Below, piece by piece: positions 28,228-37,888 of a DNA stretch of 64,000 bases. The number at the start of each line of letters is the position of its first letter. The stretch's first letter is position 1. A program made the translations under genes and the position numbers. The stretch comes from an uncultured beta proteobacterium. Lineage in GTDB: Bacteria; Pseudomonadota; Gammaproteobacteria; Burkholderiales; Burkholderiaceae_C. The stretch is taken from NCBI GenBank assembly GCA_903960915.1, contig CAJCCO010000032.1:1-64000 (forward strand), written 5' to 3'. The notes under the pieces are model-generated. The model saw nothing but the letters and a program-made list of their open reading frames with translations, was not told the DNA's origin and did no database searches.

Positions 28228-29796
28228 TTAGGTGCCAGCCACCTTGATCCCTTTGAATTCACCCGTGGCAATGCGCTCTTTCCAGACGGCTGGGCCGGTG
28301 ATGTGGGCGCTGGTGCCGCCTGAGTCAACCGCTACAGTCACCGGCATATCGACCACGTCAAACTCGTAAATGGCCTCCATGCCCAGGTCGGCAAAACCCA
28401 CCACGGTAGCGTGTTTGATGGCTTTGCTGACGAGGTAGGCGGCGCCGCCCACGGCCATCAGGTAAGCGCTCTTGTGTTTTTTGATGGCTTCAATAGCCAC
28501 CGGGCCGCGTTCGGCTTTGCCGATCATCGAGATCAGGCCGGTCTGACTCAGCATCATTTCGGTGAAATCGTCCATGCGGGTGGCGGTGGTGGGACCGGCG
28601 GGACCCACAGCTTCGCCTTTGACCGGGTCGACCGGGCCGACGTAGTAAATGACACGGTTGGTGAAGTCGACGGGCAGCTTTTCGCCCTTGGCCAGCATGT
28701 CCTTGATGCGCTTGTGGGCAGCGTCGCGCCCGGTGAGCATCTTGCCGTTCAAGAGCAGGGTGTCGCCCGGTTTCCAGCTGGCGACTTCTTCCTTGGTGAG
28801 TGTGTTCAGGTCCACCTTGCGGCTCTTGACGTAATCAGGCGTCCACTGCACATCGGGCCACAAGTCCAGCGAGGGCGGGGTCAGGTAGACCGGGCCGCTG
28901 CCATCCATCACAAAGTGGGCGTGGCGGGTGGCGGCACAGTTGGGAATCATGGCCACGGGTTTGCTGGCCGCGTGGGTGGGGTACATCTTGATCTTGATGT
29001 CCAGCACGGTGGTCAAGCCGCCCAAGCCTTGGGCGCCAATGCCCAAAGCGTTGACTTTCTCAAACAGTTCCAGGCGCAGCGCCTCGGTCTTGGTGAGTGC
29101 GGCGCCGCTGGATGATTTGGCCTGCAGTTCGTACATGTCCAGGTCGTCCATCAGGCTTTCTTTGGCCATCAGTACCGCTTTTTCAGCCGTGCCGCCAATG
29201 CCGATGCCCAGCATGCCGGGGGGGCACCAGCCCGCACCCATGGTGGGCACGGTTTTGAGCACCCAGTCCACCACCGAGTCGCCGGGGTTGAGCATCACCA
29301 TCTTGCTTTTGTTCTCGGAGCCGCCGCCTTTGGCCGCCACCGTGATTTCAAGGGTGTTGCCGGGCACGATCTCGCTGAAGATAACGGCGGGCGTGTTGTC
29401 TTTGGTGTTCTTGCGGTCAAACTGCGGGTCGGCCACCACGGAGGCGCGCAAGGTGTTGTCGGGGTGGTTGTAGGCCTGGCGCACGCCTTGGTTGATGGCG
29501 TCGTCCAGGCTGCCGGTAAAGCCTTCCCAGCGCACGTCCATGCCCACTTTCAAAAACACGTTGACGATGCCGGTGTCCTGGCAAATGGGGCGGTGGCCGG
29601 TGGCGCTCATTTTGCTGTTGGTCAAAATTTGCGCAATGGCGTCTTTGGCGGCCGCGCTTTGCTCGCGCTCGTAGGCCCGTGCCAGGTGGGCAATGTAGTC
29701 GGTGGGGTGGTAGTAGCTGATGTACTGCAGGGCGGCGGCAACGGACTCGATCAGGTCGGCCTGGCGAATTGTGGTGGTTGTGGCTGTGTGGGTCAT
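28228..29796 (-). CDS. fumA: Class I (iron-sulfur) fumarate hydratase
   Basis: Oxygen-sensitive 4Fe-4S fumarase of the TCA cycle, 522 residues with both the alpha-type and beta-type domains in one chain. Candidate cluster cysteines lie in PICQDTG, GWCPPGMLGIGIGG and IPNCAATRH. The C-terminal domain has GPAGPTTATRMDDF and GGAAYLVSKAIKHATVVGF. I start it at ATG 29796 (MTHTATTTT); 18 more codons are open upstream but lie in a leader that carries a tandem repeat array. It is a single-gene unit between yqhA and the dap genes. Confidence 0.95.
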   Translation of the reverse strand: MTHTATTTTIRQADLIESVAAALQYISYYHPTDYIAHLARAYEREQSAAAKDAIAQILTNSKMSATGHRPICQDTGIVNVFLKVGMDVRWEGFTGSLDDAINQGVRQAYNHPDNTLRASVVADPQFDRKNTKDNTPAVIFSEIVPGNTLEITVAAKGGGSENKSKMVMLNPGDSVVDWVLKTVPTMGAGWCPPGMLGIGIGGTAEKAVLMAKESLMDDLDMYELQAKSSSGAALTKTEALRLELFEKVNALGIGAQGLGGLTTVLDIKIKMYPTHAASKPVAMIPNCAATRHAHFVMDGSGPVYLTPPSLDLWPDVQWTPDYVKSRKVDLNTLTKEEVASWKPGDTLLLNGKMLTGRDAAHKRIKDMLAKGEKLPVDFTNRVIYYVGPVDPVKGEAVGPAGPTTATRMDDFTEMMLSQTGLISMIGKAERGPVAIEAIKKHKSAYLMAVGGAAYLVSKAIKHATVVGFADLGMEAIYEFDVVDMPVTVAVDSGGTSAHITGPAVWKERIATGEFKGIKVAGT

Positions 29797-29854
29797 GGTG
29801 AAACTGAGGCTCGGTTTTTCAGGGTTGAACAGGGCGCAAAAAGCATGCAACAGG

Positions 29855-29902
29855 GCGCAAGACGACGCGCAAGACGACGTGCATACCGACGTGCAAAACG
29901 GG
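29855..29902. repeat. 12-bp tandem repeat array in the fumarase leader
   Basis: GCGCAAGACGAC occurs twice perfectly (29855-29866, 29867-29878), followed by two degenerate copies (29879-29890 and 29891-29902, starting GTGCAT and GTGCAA). The array lies 59-106 bases upstream of the fumarase start and just downstream of the yqhA stop. It is a possible operator, structural spacer or slippage product. Confidence 0.65.
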
Positions 29903-29943
29903 GCGAGTTTATCGGGCCAGCCCTTCAGCGCGCTGACGCAGCG

Positions 29944-30552
29944 TCAGTGCACATCGTTTTGGGTTTGCACCATCAGGCGGTCGGTGTAGGCAATGGCCAA
30001 GGCGGACAGCAGGAAAGTCACGTGAATCACGGTTTGGGCGATCAGCACCTTGTCGTCGTAGTTGGCCGCGTTGATGAAGGTCTTGAGCAGGTGGATGGAG
30101 CTGATGCCAATGATGGCCATGCCCAGTTTGACCTTCAGCACCGAGGCATTGACGTGGCTGAGCCACTCGGGCTGGTCGCGCTGGCCTTCAAGCTCCATGC
30201 GGCTGACAAAGGTTTCGTAGCCGCCCACAATGACCATGATCAACAGGTTGGAGATCATGACCACGTCAATCAGCGCCAGCACCACCAGCATGATGATGGT
30301 TTCATTCAGGTGGGTAGGCGCCAGGTCGGCCTTGTAGCCAATGCTGCTCACCAGCGCCTGCAGCGCCGTCTGGCTGCCGAAAGCGGCCTCCACCAGGTGG
30401 ACCAGCTCAAGCCAGAAGTGAAACACATACACCGCCTGCGCCGCAATCAGGCCCAGGTACAGGGGCAGTTGCAGCCAGCGACTGGCAAAGATGAAGGCGG
30501 GCAGGGGACGAAGTTTGCGCGGCGTGACAGCAGTTTGGGGCGTTGAAGGCAT
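29944..30552 (-). CDS. yqhA: YqhA family (UPF0114/TIGR00645) membrane protein
   Basis: A 202-residue inner-membrane protein with about four hydrophobic helices: [21 protein letters not shown] (about 21-41), [41 protein letters not shown] and [17 protein letters not shown]. The signature [10 protein letters not shown] is characteristic of the UPF0114 family. Function is not established. It is divergent from acs and upstream of the fumarase gene on the same strand. Confidence 0.88.
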   Translation of the reverse strand: MPSTPQTAVTPRKLRPLPAFIFASRWLQLPLYLGLIAAQAVYVFHFWLELVHLVEAAFGSQTALQALVSSIGYKADLAPTHLNETIIMLVVLALIDVVMISNLLIMVIVGGYETFVSRMELEGQRDQPEWLSHVNASVLKVKLGMAIIGISSIHLLKTFINAANYDDKVLIAQTVIHVTFLLSALAIAYTDRLMVQTQNDVH

Positions 30553-30776
30553 GGTTTTTTAGTGCTCTGGTGGGGTGAAGGTTCTTGTCGCCGCTTATTG
30601 TAAAGAGGGTGCATTTGCGATGACGCCTTCGGCCATGCTGCCTCCAGGCCCACCGTACGGGCATGGCGTAAGTTTCAGGCCAGTCAGTGGCTTGTAAGTG
30701 CCAGCGCCGACATTTCTGCGATCCGTTCAAAATAGTGTTGATTAAGAAGTGTTGATTAATTAGAGGAGACTTGTTC

Positions 30777-32774
30777 ATGAGTGCACCGTCGTCTGCGATC
30801 CAGTCCGTGTTGGTTGAAAATCGCGTTTTCCCGCCCAGTGAAGCCACTGTCAAGGCGGCCCGTATCTCCGGTATGGAGGGCTACAACGCCTTGTGCGCTG
30901 AAGCTGAGAAAGATTTTGAGGGCTTCTGGGCCCGCCTGGCGCGTGAAAACGTGGTCTGGAGCAAGCCCTTCACCCAGACGCTGGACGAGTCCAACGCCCC
31001 GTTTTACAAATGGTTTGACGACGGCGAACTCAACGCCTCGGCCAACTGCCTGGACAAACACATGGGCACGGCCAACGAGAACAAAACGGCGGTCATTTTT
31101 GAGGCCGACGATGGCGCCGTCACCAAAACCACCTACAAAGAACTGCTGGCCAAGGTCAGCCAGTTTGCCAACGCTTTGAAGGCGAATGGCATTCAAAAAG
31201 GCGACCGCGTGCTGGTGTACATGCCCATGACGCTTGAAGGCGTGATTGCCATGCAGGCCTGCGCCCGCATTGGCGCCACCCACAGCGTGGTGTTTGGTGG
31301 CTTCTCGGCCAAGGCGCTGCAAGAGCGCATCATTGACGCTGGCGCCGTGGCCGTGGTGACAGCCAACTACCAGATGCGCGGTGGCAAAGAGCTGCCCCTC
31401 AAATCCATTGTGGACGAGGGTCTGGGGCTTGGTGGCTGCGAGTCCATCAAAAACGTGTTCGTGTTTGAGCGCACTGCTACCGCCTGCAACATGGTGGCTG
31501 GCCGCGACAAAACCTTTGCCCAGGCCCTGGCCGGTCAAAGCACCGAATGCGCCCCGGTGCCCGTGGGCGCCGAGCACCCCTTGTTCATTCTCTTCACGTC
31601 GGGCTCTACCGGTAAACCCAAGGGCGTGCAGCATGCCACGGGCGGTTTCATGTTGTGGTCCAAGTTGACCATGGACTGGACCTTCGACTTGAAGCCTGAC
31701 GATGTGTTCTGGTGTACCGCTGATATTGGCTGGATTACCGGCCACGCCTATGTGGCCTACGGCCCGCTGGCTGCAGGCGCTACCCAAATCATTTTTGAAG
31801 GCATCCCCACCTTCCCCAATGCCGGTCGTTTCTGGCAGATGATTGAGCGCCACAAGTGCAGCATTTTCTACACTGCACCCACCGCCATTCGCTCGCTCAT
31901 CAAGGCTGCCGAGAGTGATGAAAAAGTGCACCCTGACCGCTCTAACCTGAGCAGCCTGCGCATCCTCGGTTCGGTGGGCGAACCCATCAACCCCGAGGCC
32001 TGGATGTGGTACTACAAAAACATTGGTGGCGAGCGTTGCCCCATTGTGGACACCTTCTGGCAGACCGAAACCGGTGGCCACATGATCACGCCCTTGCCCG
32101 GTGCCACGCCGCTGGTGCCTGGTAGCTGCACCTTGCCGCTGCCCGGCATCATGGCCGCCATCGTTGATGAAGCGGGCAATGACGTGCCCAACGGCTCAGG
32201 CGGCATGTTGGTGGTCAAGCGCCCCTGGCCTTCCATGATTCGCACCATCTGGAACGACCCCGACCGCTTCAAAAAGAGCTACTTCCCTGAAGAAATGGGC
32301 GGCACCTACTACCTCGCAGGCGATGGCGCGGTGCGCAGTGTTGACCGGGGCTACTTCCGCATTACCGGCCGTATTGACGACGTGCTGAACGTCTCGGGCC
32401 ACCGCATGGGCACCATGGAAATTGAATCGGCTTTGGTGGCCAAGACCGACCTGGTGGCTGAAGCCGCCGTGGTGGGCCGCCCGGATGATTTGACCGGCGA
32501 GGCCATTTGCGCCTTTGTGGTGCTCAAGCGCCCCATGCCCACGGGCGATGAAGCCAAAGCCATTGCCAAGGAATTGCGCGACTGGGTGGCCAAAGAAATT
32601 GGCCCCATCGCCAAGCCCAAAGACATCCGCTTTGGTGAAAATTTGCCCAAAACCCGCTCCGGCAAAATCATGCGCCGCTTGCTGCGTTCGCTGGCCAAAG
32701 GCGAGTCCATCACGCAAGACACCTCGACGCTGGAAAACCCGGCCATCCTGGACCAGTTGGGCCAGGCCTATTGA
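30777..32774 (+). CDS. acs: Acetyl-CoA synthetase
   Basis: AMP-forming acetate--CoA ligase, 665 residues, activating acetate to acetyl-CoA. Adenylation motifs: [16 protein letters not shown] (P-loop), [34 protein letters not shown] and the C-terminal [11 protein letters not shown], whose Lys is the conserved acetylation site. I prefer ATG 30777, eight bases after AGAGGAG; TTG 30771 is the other in-frame option. Two stacked hairpins close the gene. Acetyl-CoA produced here could feed the TCA cycle and PHB synthesis. Confidence 0.97.
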   Translation: MSAPSSAIQSVLVENRVFPPSEATVKAARISGMEGYNALCAEAEKDFEGFWARLARENVVWSKPFTQTLDESNAPFYKWFDDGELNASANCLDKHMGTANENKTAVIFEADDGAVTKTTYKELLAKVSQFANALKANGIQKGDRVLVYMPMTLEGVIAMQACARIGATHSVVFGGFSAKALQERIIDAGAVAVVTANYQMRGGKELPLKSIVDEGLGLGGCESIKNVFVFERTATACNMVAGRDKTFAQALAGQSTECAPVPVGAEHPLFILFTSGSTGKPKGVQHATGGFMLWSKLTMDWTFDLKPDDVFWCTADIGWITGHAYVAYGPLAAGATQIIFEGIPTFPNAGRFWQMIERHKCSIFYTAPTAIRSLIKAAESDEKVHPDRSNLSSLRILGSVGEPINPEAWMWYYKNIGGERCPIVDTFWQTETGGHMITPLPGATPLVPGSCTLPLPGIMAAIVDEAGNDVPNGSGGMLVVKRPWPSMIRTIWNDPDRFKKSYFPEEMGGTYYLAGDGAVRSVDRGYFRITGRIDDVLNVSGHRMGTMEIESALVAKTDLVAEAAVVGRPDDLTGEAICAFVVLKRPMPTGDEAKAIAKELRDWVAKEIGPIAKPKDIRFGENLPKTRSGKIMRRLLRSLAKGESITQDTSTLENPAILDQLGQAY

Positions 32775-32790
32775 GGTTCAATGGACCCTA

Positions 32791-32812
32791 GGCTGAGGCA
32801 ATAGCCTCAGCC
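32791..32812 (+). repeat. Perfect 9-bp stem-loop after acs
   Basis: GGCTGAGGC pairs with GCCTCAGCC around an AATA loop, 17 bases after the acs stop and just ahead of the T-tailed terminator. A similar GAGGC...CAATAGCCT core occurs after lgt at 35917-35933. Confidence 0.6.
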
Positions 32813-32817
32813 CCCAT

Positions 32818-32850
32818 AAAAAAAGCCCGCTCTATGAAGCGGGCTTTTTT
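32818..32850. terminator. Bidirectional Rho-independent terminator between acs and cytochrome c
   Basis: AGCCCGCT (32824-32831) pairs with AGCGGGCT (32838-32845), with A-tract on the left and T-tract on the right. It can terminate acs and, on the other strand, the convergent cytochrome c gene. Confidence 0.9.
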
Positions 32851-32880
32851 GTGGCCGGGCCAAAACCCGGACTAGGCAAT

Positions 32881-33186
32881 TTACTTGAGGCTCAAAACCC
32901 ATGCAGCCAGTTTTTTAGATTCGGCTTCATTGACCTGGGCGTTAGCGGGCATGGGCACGGCACCCCACACGCCAGAACCGCCTTTGATAATTTTGACGGC
33001 CAGTTTGTCGGCAGCGTCTTTTTGACCCGCATATTTTTTGGCGACATCTTTGTAAGAGGGGCCCACCAGTTTTTTGTCTACGGCATGGCAAGCCATGCAA
33101 TTTTTGGCCGTGGCCAGGGCCTGATCGGCAAAGGCAGGGGCCGTCACGCAGGCAGCGAGTGTCAAAGCAAACAATATACGTTTCAT
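32881..33186 (-). CDS. Small periplasmic class I cytochrome c (c551/c552-like)
   Basis: A 101-residue monoheme cytochrome. Residues 1-20 form a signal peptide (KRILFALTLAACVTAPAFA), cleaved after AFA. The heme site CMACH follows at the mature N-terminus, and the distal methionine lies in AVPMPANAQV, as in c551/c552 electron carriers. The closing helix ESKKLAAWVLSLK is standard. Two ATGs are adjacent; the second (33186) sits at better distance from AAAGGA. It could donate electrons to terminal oxidases such as the cbb3 enzyme encoded further right, which is inference. Confidence 0.92.
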   Translation of the reverse strand: MKRILFALTLAACVTAPAFADQALATAKNCMACHAVDKKLVGPSYKDVAKKYAGQKDAADKLAVKIIKGGSGVWGAVPMPANAQVNEAESKKLAAWVLSLK

Positions 33187-33311
33187 CATTTTTCCTTTAA
33201 TTTACAACTCTTATTTAACGCCAGTGTAGCCAAGGCAGTTGACAAGGGACGGGCGCTTTTTTAATCCCGTACAAGTTGCTCCACTTGTCGCTGCTTTATT
33301 GAAAGCGGCCT

Positions 33312-35006
33312 TTAATAGTTGTCCAGTACCGCACCTTTGCTGGCCGTGGAGGCGTTGAAGGCAAACTTGGCTTGCACGCCACGGGTGTAACGTGGGGCGG
33401 GGGCGGTCCAGGCGGCGCGGCGTTTGGCAATTTCTTCATCGCTGACATTGAGTTGCAGCAACAACTGGTGCGCGTCAATGGTGATGGAGTCACCTTCATG
33501 AATGAAGGCAATGGTGCCGCCCACGGCCGCCTCAGGCGCCACGTGGCCTACCACCATGCCCCAGGTACCGCCGGAGAAGCGGCCGTCGGTGATCAGACCC
33601 ACGGACTCGCCCAGGCCTTGGCCCACCAGCGCACCCGTGGGGGCCAGCATTTCGGGCATGCCCGGGCCGCCTTTGGGGCCGAGGTAGCGCAGCACCATCA
33701 CGTCGCCGGCCACAATTTTGTTGGCCAGAATGGCGGCCAGGGCCGACTGCTCGTCGTCAAACACGCGGGCTGGGCCGGTCATGACCGGGTTTTTCAGGCC
33801 TGTAATTTTGGCGACGCAGCCCTCGGGGCTGAGATTGCCCTTGAGAATGGCCAGGTGTCCCTGGGCGTACATCGGGTTGCTCATGGGACGAATCACGTCT
33901 TGGTCGGCGCGCGGTGTATCGGGCACGTCTTTGAGGGTCTCGGCAATGGTCTTGCCGGTGATGGTCAGGCAGTCGCCGTGCAGCAAGCCTGCGTTCAGCA
34001 GCATTTTCATCACTTGCGGAATGCCGCCGGCGCGGTGCAGGTCGACCGCCAGGTACTGGCCGCTGGGCTTCAGATCGCACAGCACCGGGGTTTTGACGCG
34101 CACGCTTTCAAAGTCTTCAATCGACCATTCCACATCTGCCGCATGGGCAATGGCCAGAAAGTGCAGCACAGCATTGGTGGAACCGCCGGTGGCCATGATG
34201 ACAGCCACGGCGTTTTCAATCGACTTGCGGGTCACGATGTCGCGCGGCTTGATGTCTTGCCGAATCGCTTCGACCAAAACCTTGGCCGATTCCCTGGCCG
34301 AGTTCACCTTTTCGTCATGCGGATTGGCCATGGTGGACGAGTAGGGCAGGGAGATGCCCAAGGCCTCAAAGGACGAACTCATGGTGTTGGCGGTGTACAT
34401 GCCACCGCAGGAGCCGGTGCCGGGAATGGCGCGGCGTTCAATTTGCAGCAGGTCTTCGTCGCTCAGGCGGCCTGCGGCGTTTTCGCCTACGGCTTCAAAT
34501 ACGCTCACAATGTTGAGGTCTTTGCCCTTGTAATGGCCCGGCAAAATGGTGCCGCCGTAGACGTAAATGGCGGGCACATTGGCGCGCAGCATGCCCATCA
34601 GGCCGCCGGGCATGTTTTTGTCACAGCCGCCCACTACCAGCACGCCATCCATCCACTGGCCTTGTACGGAAGTCTCGATGCAGTCCGAGATCACTTCGCG
34701 GCTCACCAGCGAGTACTTCATGCCCTCGGTACCCATGGCCATGCCGTCTGAAATGGTGGGCGTACCAAACACCTGGGCGTTGCCGCCGGCCTCTTCAATG
34801 CCGTCAATGGCCGCATCGGTCAGCTTTTGCAGACCCGAGTTGCAAGGGGTGATGGTGCTGTGCCCGTTGGCCACGCCAATCATGGGTTTCTTGAAATCGG
34901 CCTCTTCATAGCCCATGGCGTAGTACATGGAGCGGTTGGGCGCGCGCGATTTGCCCTCGGTGATGTTTTTGGAGCGCGGGTTCATGATGACGGGTTTGGT
35001 GTCCAT
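33312..35006 (-). CDS. ilvD: Dihydroxy-acid dehydratase
   Basis: Iron-sulfur dehydratase of valine, leucine and isoleucine synthesis, 564 residues. Cluster and active-site motifs: [11 protein letters not shown] (first Cys region, ITPCNSG), [15 protein letters not shown] and [16 protein letters not shown] carrying the other cysteines. The C-terminal swivelling domain contains [24 protein letters not shown]. Stand-alone gene, divergent from lgt. Confidence 0.96.
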   Translation of the reverse strand: MDTKPVIMNPRSKNITEGKSRAPNRSMYYAMGYEEADFKKPMIGVANGHSTITPCNSGLQKLTDAAIDGIEEAGGNAQVFGTPTISDGMAMGTEGMKYSLVSREVISDCIETSVQGQWMDGVLVVGGCDKNMPGGLMGMLRANVPAIYVYGGTILPGHYKGKDLNIVSVFEAVGENAAGRLSDEDLLQIERRAIPGTGSCGGMYTANTMSSSFEALGISLPYSSTMANPHDEKVNSARESAKVLVEAIRQDIKPRDIVTRKSIENAVAVIMATGGSTNAVLHFLAIAHAADVEWSIEDFESVRVKTPVLCDLKPSGQYLAVDLHRAGGIPQVMKMLLNAGLLHGDCLTITGKTIAETLKDVPDTPRADQDVIRPMSNPMYAQGHLAILKGNLSPEGCVAKITGLKNPVMTGPARVFDDEQSALAAILANKIVAGDVMVLRYLGPKGGPGMPEMLAPTGALVGQGLGESVGLITDGRFSGGTWGMVVGHVAPEAAVGGTIAFIHEGDSITIDAHQLLLQLNVSDEEIAKRRAAWTAPAPRYTRGVQAKFAFNASTASKGAVLDNY

Positions 35007-35111
35007 GGGGTGTCTCTGGTGAAAAGTGGATTTCTTCGCTTATTTTAGAGACTTGGCGTGGCCTCCAGACGGGTTGCTGACGCGTAGGGACTTGCGGGCA
35101 CAATCCGTTCC

Positions 35112-35918
35112 ATGTTGTTACACCCTCAAATCAATCCAGTCGCCCTGCAAATCGGGCCCTTGGCAGTCCACTGGTATGGGCTCACGTACCTGGCCGCGTT
35201 TGGCCTGTTCATGCTGTTGGGCTTGCGTCGTTTGCGTCACGCGCCTTTTGCATCAGTCACCGGGCCAGGCGCCTGGAAACGTCAGGATGTGGAAGACATT
35301 CTGTTCATAGGCGTGATGGGCGTGGTGTTGGGCGGGCGCATCGGCTACTGCCTGTTTTACAAGCCGCTTTATTACCTGGCGCATCCGCTGGAGGTGTTGG
35401 CTGTGTGGCAAGGGGGCATGAGTTTTCATGGTGGCATGTTGGGTGTGGTGGTGGCCATGATCTGGTTTGCCCGCTCCCGCCACAAGCCCTGGCTTCAAGT
35501 GGCCGATTTTGTGGCGCCCTGCGTACCCACCGGCCTGGCGGCAGGGCGAATCGGCAACTTCATCAACGGCGAGTTGTGGGGCCGTCTGAGCAGCCCGGAC
35601 CTGCCCTGGGGCATGGTGTTTCGCGGTGCCGGCGATCTGCCGCGCCACCCGTCGCAGCTCTACCAGTTTTTGCTTGAAGGCCTGTTGTTGTTTGTGCTGT
35701 TGTGGTTTTACGCCCGCAAAGCGAGAAAAGAGGGCCAGGTGGCGGCGCTGTTTCTGGTGGGCTATGGCGTGTTCAGGTTTGTGGCGGAATTTTTCCGCGA
35801 GCCCGATGCCCACCTGGGGATCTTGTCCTTGGGCATGAGCATGGGCCAGTGGCTGTGTGTGCCCATGGTGCTCGGTGGCCTTGGGTTGTGCCGCTGGGCG
35901 GCGCGAAAAAAGGCTTGA
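35112..35918 (+). CDS. lgt: Phosphatidylglycerol--prolipoprotein diacylglyceryl transferase
   Basis: Integral membrane enzyme that attaches diacylglycerol to the lipobox cysteine, the first step in lipoprotein maturation. 268 residues with about seven hydrophobic helices. Conserved motifs: [20 protein letters not shown] (catalytic His region), [14 protein letters not shown] and [12 protein letters not shown]. Divergent from ilvD, with 105 bases between the two starts. Confidence 0.96.
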   Translation: MLLHPQINPVALQIGPLAVHWYGLTYLAAFGLFMLLGLRRLRHAPFASVTGPGAWKRQDVEDILFIGVMGVVLGGRIGYCLFYKPLYYLAHPLEVLAVWQGGMSFHGGMLGVVVAMIWFARSRHKPWLQVADFVAPCVPTGLAAGRIGNFINGELWGRLSSPDLPWGMVFRGAGDLPRHPSQLYQFLLEGLLLFVLLWFYARKARKEGQVAALFLVGYGVFRFVAEFFREPDAHLGILSLGMSMGQWLCVPMVLGGLGLCRWAARKKA

Positions 35919-36017
35919 GGCTGCCAATAGCCTGAGGACTGAGGCGACCCACGTGGCGCCCGGGCTTGGGTTAGAGTGCGAGGCGTTAACAGGTATTCAC
36001 AATTACAGGAGACAAGC

Positions 36018-37025
36018 ATGACGTTCAACATCGCCCTACACGGTACCCGCCGTGACATATTGCGTGCCGCCACTGCAACCGCAACCGCCAGCGCCCTGGC
36101 GCTGCCGCTGGCCGCGCTGGCCCAATCCACCTGGCCGTCCAAGCCGGTCACGCTGGTGGTGCCGTTTCCACCAGGGGGCGGAACGGATACGTTCGCCCGC
36201 CCGCTGTCCGCCCAATTTGCCAAACAAACGAGCAAGCAACTCATCATCGACAACCGGGGTGGGGCCGGGGGCACGGTGGGCGCAGGTATTGCCGCTAAGG
36301 CTGCGCCAGACGGCTACACGTTGTTCATGGGTGCGGTGCACCATGCCATTGCCCCATCTATGTACGCCAAGCTGGATTACGACATTGAAAAAGACTTTGT
36401 ACCGCTGGCTTTGATAGCCAGCGTGCCGCAGGTGCTGGTGGTCAACCCCAAGCTGGTGCCGGGTGATTTCAAGGCGTTTTTGGCGCAGGTGCGCAAAAAC
36501 CCGGGGCGCCTGAACTACGGTTCAGCCGGTGGCGGCACCTCGCACCACCTGGCTGGTGAGTTGTTCAAGCAGCAAACACAAACCTTTATCACCCATATTC
36601 CATACCGTGGCGCCGGCCCTGCCTTGCAGGATTTGATTGCCGGCAACGTGGACATGATGTTTGACGGCCTGGCCTCATCGGCCAGCCACATCAAGGGCGG
36701 ACGCATCAAGGCGCTGATGGTCTCCGGCAACAAGCGCAATCCCGCTTTTCCTGACGTGCCCTGTGCCGCCGAATTGGGCTTGCCAGACTACACCGTCGCC
36801 ACCTGGTACGGCCTGTGGGCACCCAAAGGAACGCCTGCCGATGTTCAGGCCCGCATCGTCGAAGAAATGCGCCGTGCGGCCGCCACTGATGAACTCAAAG
36901 CCGTATGGGCCAGCAACGGTGCTGAGTTTGGCGCCCTGACCCCGGTGCAGTTTGGCAACTTTGTCAGCGCTGAGATCAAGCGCTGGACGACCGTGGTCAA
37001 GGCCTCGGGCGCCAAGCTGGATTGA
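36018..37025 (+). CDS. Bug-family tripartite tricarboxylate transporter substrate-binding protein
   Basis: Periplasmic solute receptor, 335 residues. The N-terminus has a twin-arginine-like signal (TRRDILRAATATATASALAL...ALA), so export may be by Tat. Family motifs follow: WPSKPVTLVVPFPPGGGTDTFAR, DNRGGAGGTVGA, AAPDGYTLFMG and the C-terminal GLWAPKGTPADV. ATG 36018 follows AGGAGA. Bug receptors bind carboxylates and similar acids. The downstream matB suggests malonate, by inference. No TctA/TctB membrane genes are adjacent, as is common for orphan Bug receptors. Confidence 0.9.
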   Translation: MTFNIALHGTRRDILRAATATATASALALPLAALAQSTWPSKPVTLVVPFPPGGGTDTFARPLSAQFAKQTSKQLIIDNRGGAGGTVGAGIAAKAAPDGYTLFMGAVHHAIAPSMYAKLDYDIEKDFVPLALIASVPQVLVVNPKLVPGDFKAFLAQVRKNPGRLNYGSAGGGTSHHLAGELFKQQTQTFITHIPYRGAGPALQDLIAGNVDMMFDGLASSASHIKGGRIKALMVSGNKRNPAFPDVPCAAELGLPDYTVATWYGLWAPKGTPADVQARIVEEMRRAAATDELKAVWASNGAEFGALTPVQFGNFVSAEIKRWTTVVKASGAKLD

Positions 37026-37041
37026 TGGCCTGAGTCCTGCC

Positions 37042-37821
37042 ATGTCGGGTCAAATTTTGGTGCTGCAGGCGCAGGGCGTGGCGCAGGTCACGCTCAGCAA
37101 CCCTGCACGCTTTAACGCCATGACGCGGGCCATGTGGCAGTCTTTGCGCACGGTGTTTGAAGACCTGCAGCAGCAACCCGGCGTGCGCTGTGTGCTGGTA
37201 CAAGGCGACGGCGAGCACTTTTGTGCGGGCGGCGATATTTCTGAATACCCCGACTTTCGGTTTGACCCGGAGCAGCTGCGCCATTTTCATGAACAGGAAG
37301 TCTGGGGCGCTTTGCAAGCCATGCTGAACTGCGATGTGCCGATGGTGGCGCAGATCCGTGGCAACTGCATGGGCGCCGGCGTCGAAATTGCCAGTTGTTG
37401 CGACATTCGCTTGGCCGCTGACAGTGCCCGTTTTGGCGCTCCCATCGCTAAATTAGGTTTTCCGATGGCCCCGCGCGAGTCAGCGTTGGTGGCGCGTGAA
37501 CTGGGCCTGGGTGTGGCCCGGCGCATGCTGCTTGAGGCGGCCGTTTTCAACGCCGAAGACATGCAGCGCTGTGGCTTTTTAAGCCAGGTGCTGCCGCTTG
37601 ATCTATTGCTGGCGCAGGCGCAAATTCGCGCGCAGCACATCGCCGCATTGGCGCCGCATGCGGCCCGCCTCAACAAACAAACCCTGCGCGCTTTGCTTAG
37701 CAGCCCAGAGGCTGGCGCCTTGGTTGCCTTGCTTGCGTCTCAGGCTTACGACTATGCAGACAGTGCTGAGCACCGCGAAGGCATTACCGCGTTTCTTGAA
37801 AAACGCCCCCCAGTGTTTTAA
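37042..37821 (+). CDS. Crotonase-superfamily (enoyl-CoA hydratase/isomerase-like) protein
   Basis: A 259-residue crotonase fold. The oxyanion-hole motifs are visible: HFCAGGDISEY and GNCMGAGVEIASCCDIRLA. The first hydratase glutamate is present (Glu115 in GVEIA), but the second, expected in the FGxPE position, is replaced: the sequence reads FGAPIAKLG with Ile135 there. Classic hydration is therefore doubtful; decarboxylase, isomerase or hydrolase activity is as likely. It lies 16 bases after the Bug receptor and 67 before matB, so an operon is likely, and a (methyl)malonyl-CoA decarboxylase role is worth considering. Confidence 0.8.
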   Translation: MSGQILVLQAQGVAQVTLSNPARFNAMTRAMWQSLRTVFEDLQQQPGVRCVLVQGDGEHFCAGGDISEYPDFRFDPEQLRHFHEQEVWGALQAMLNCDVPMVAQIRGNCMGAGVEIASCCDIRLAADSARFGAPIAKLGFPMAPRESALVARELGLGVARRMLLEAAVFNAEDMQRCGFLSQVLPLDLLLAQAQIRAQHIAALAPHAARLNKQTLRALLSSPEAGALVALLASQAYDYADSAEHREGITAFLEKRPPVF

Positions 37822-37888
37822 GCCCGCCCGCACCTTATGGCACTTCTGAAATTGGCTTTGATTAACTTTGCTTCATCCCGACCTTGAA

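Noticed and set aside
36952-37041. Upstream extension of the crotonase gene into the Bug receptor
   Set aside because: The added residues are out-of-frame Bug codons; the family N-terminus begins at 37042.
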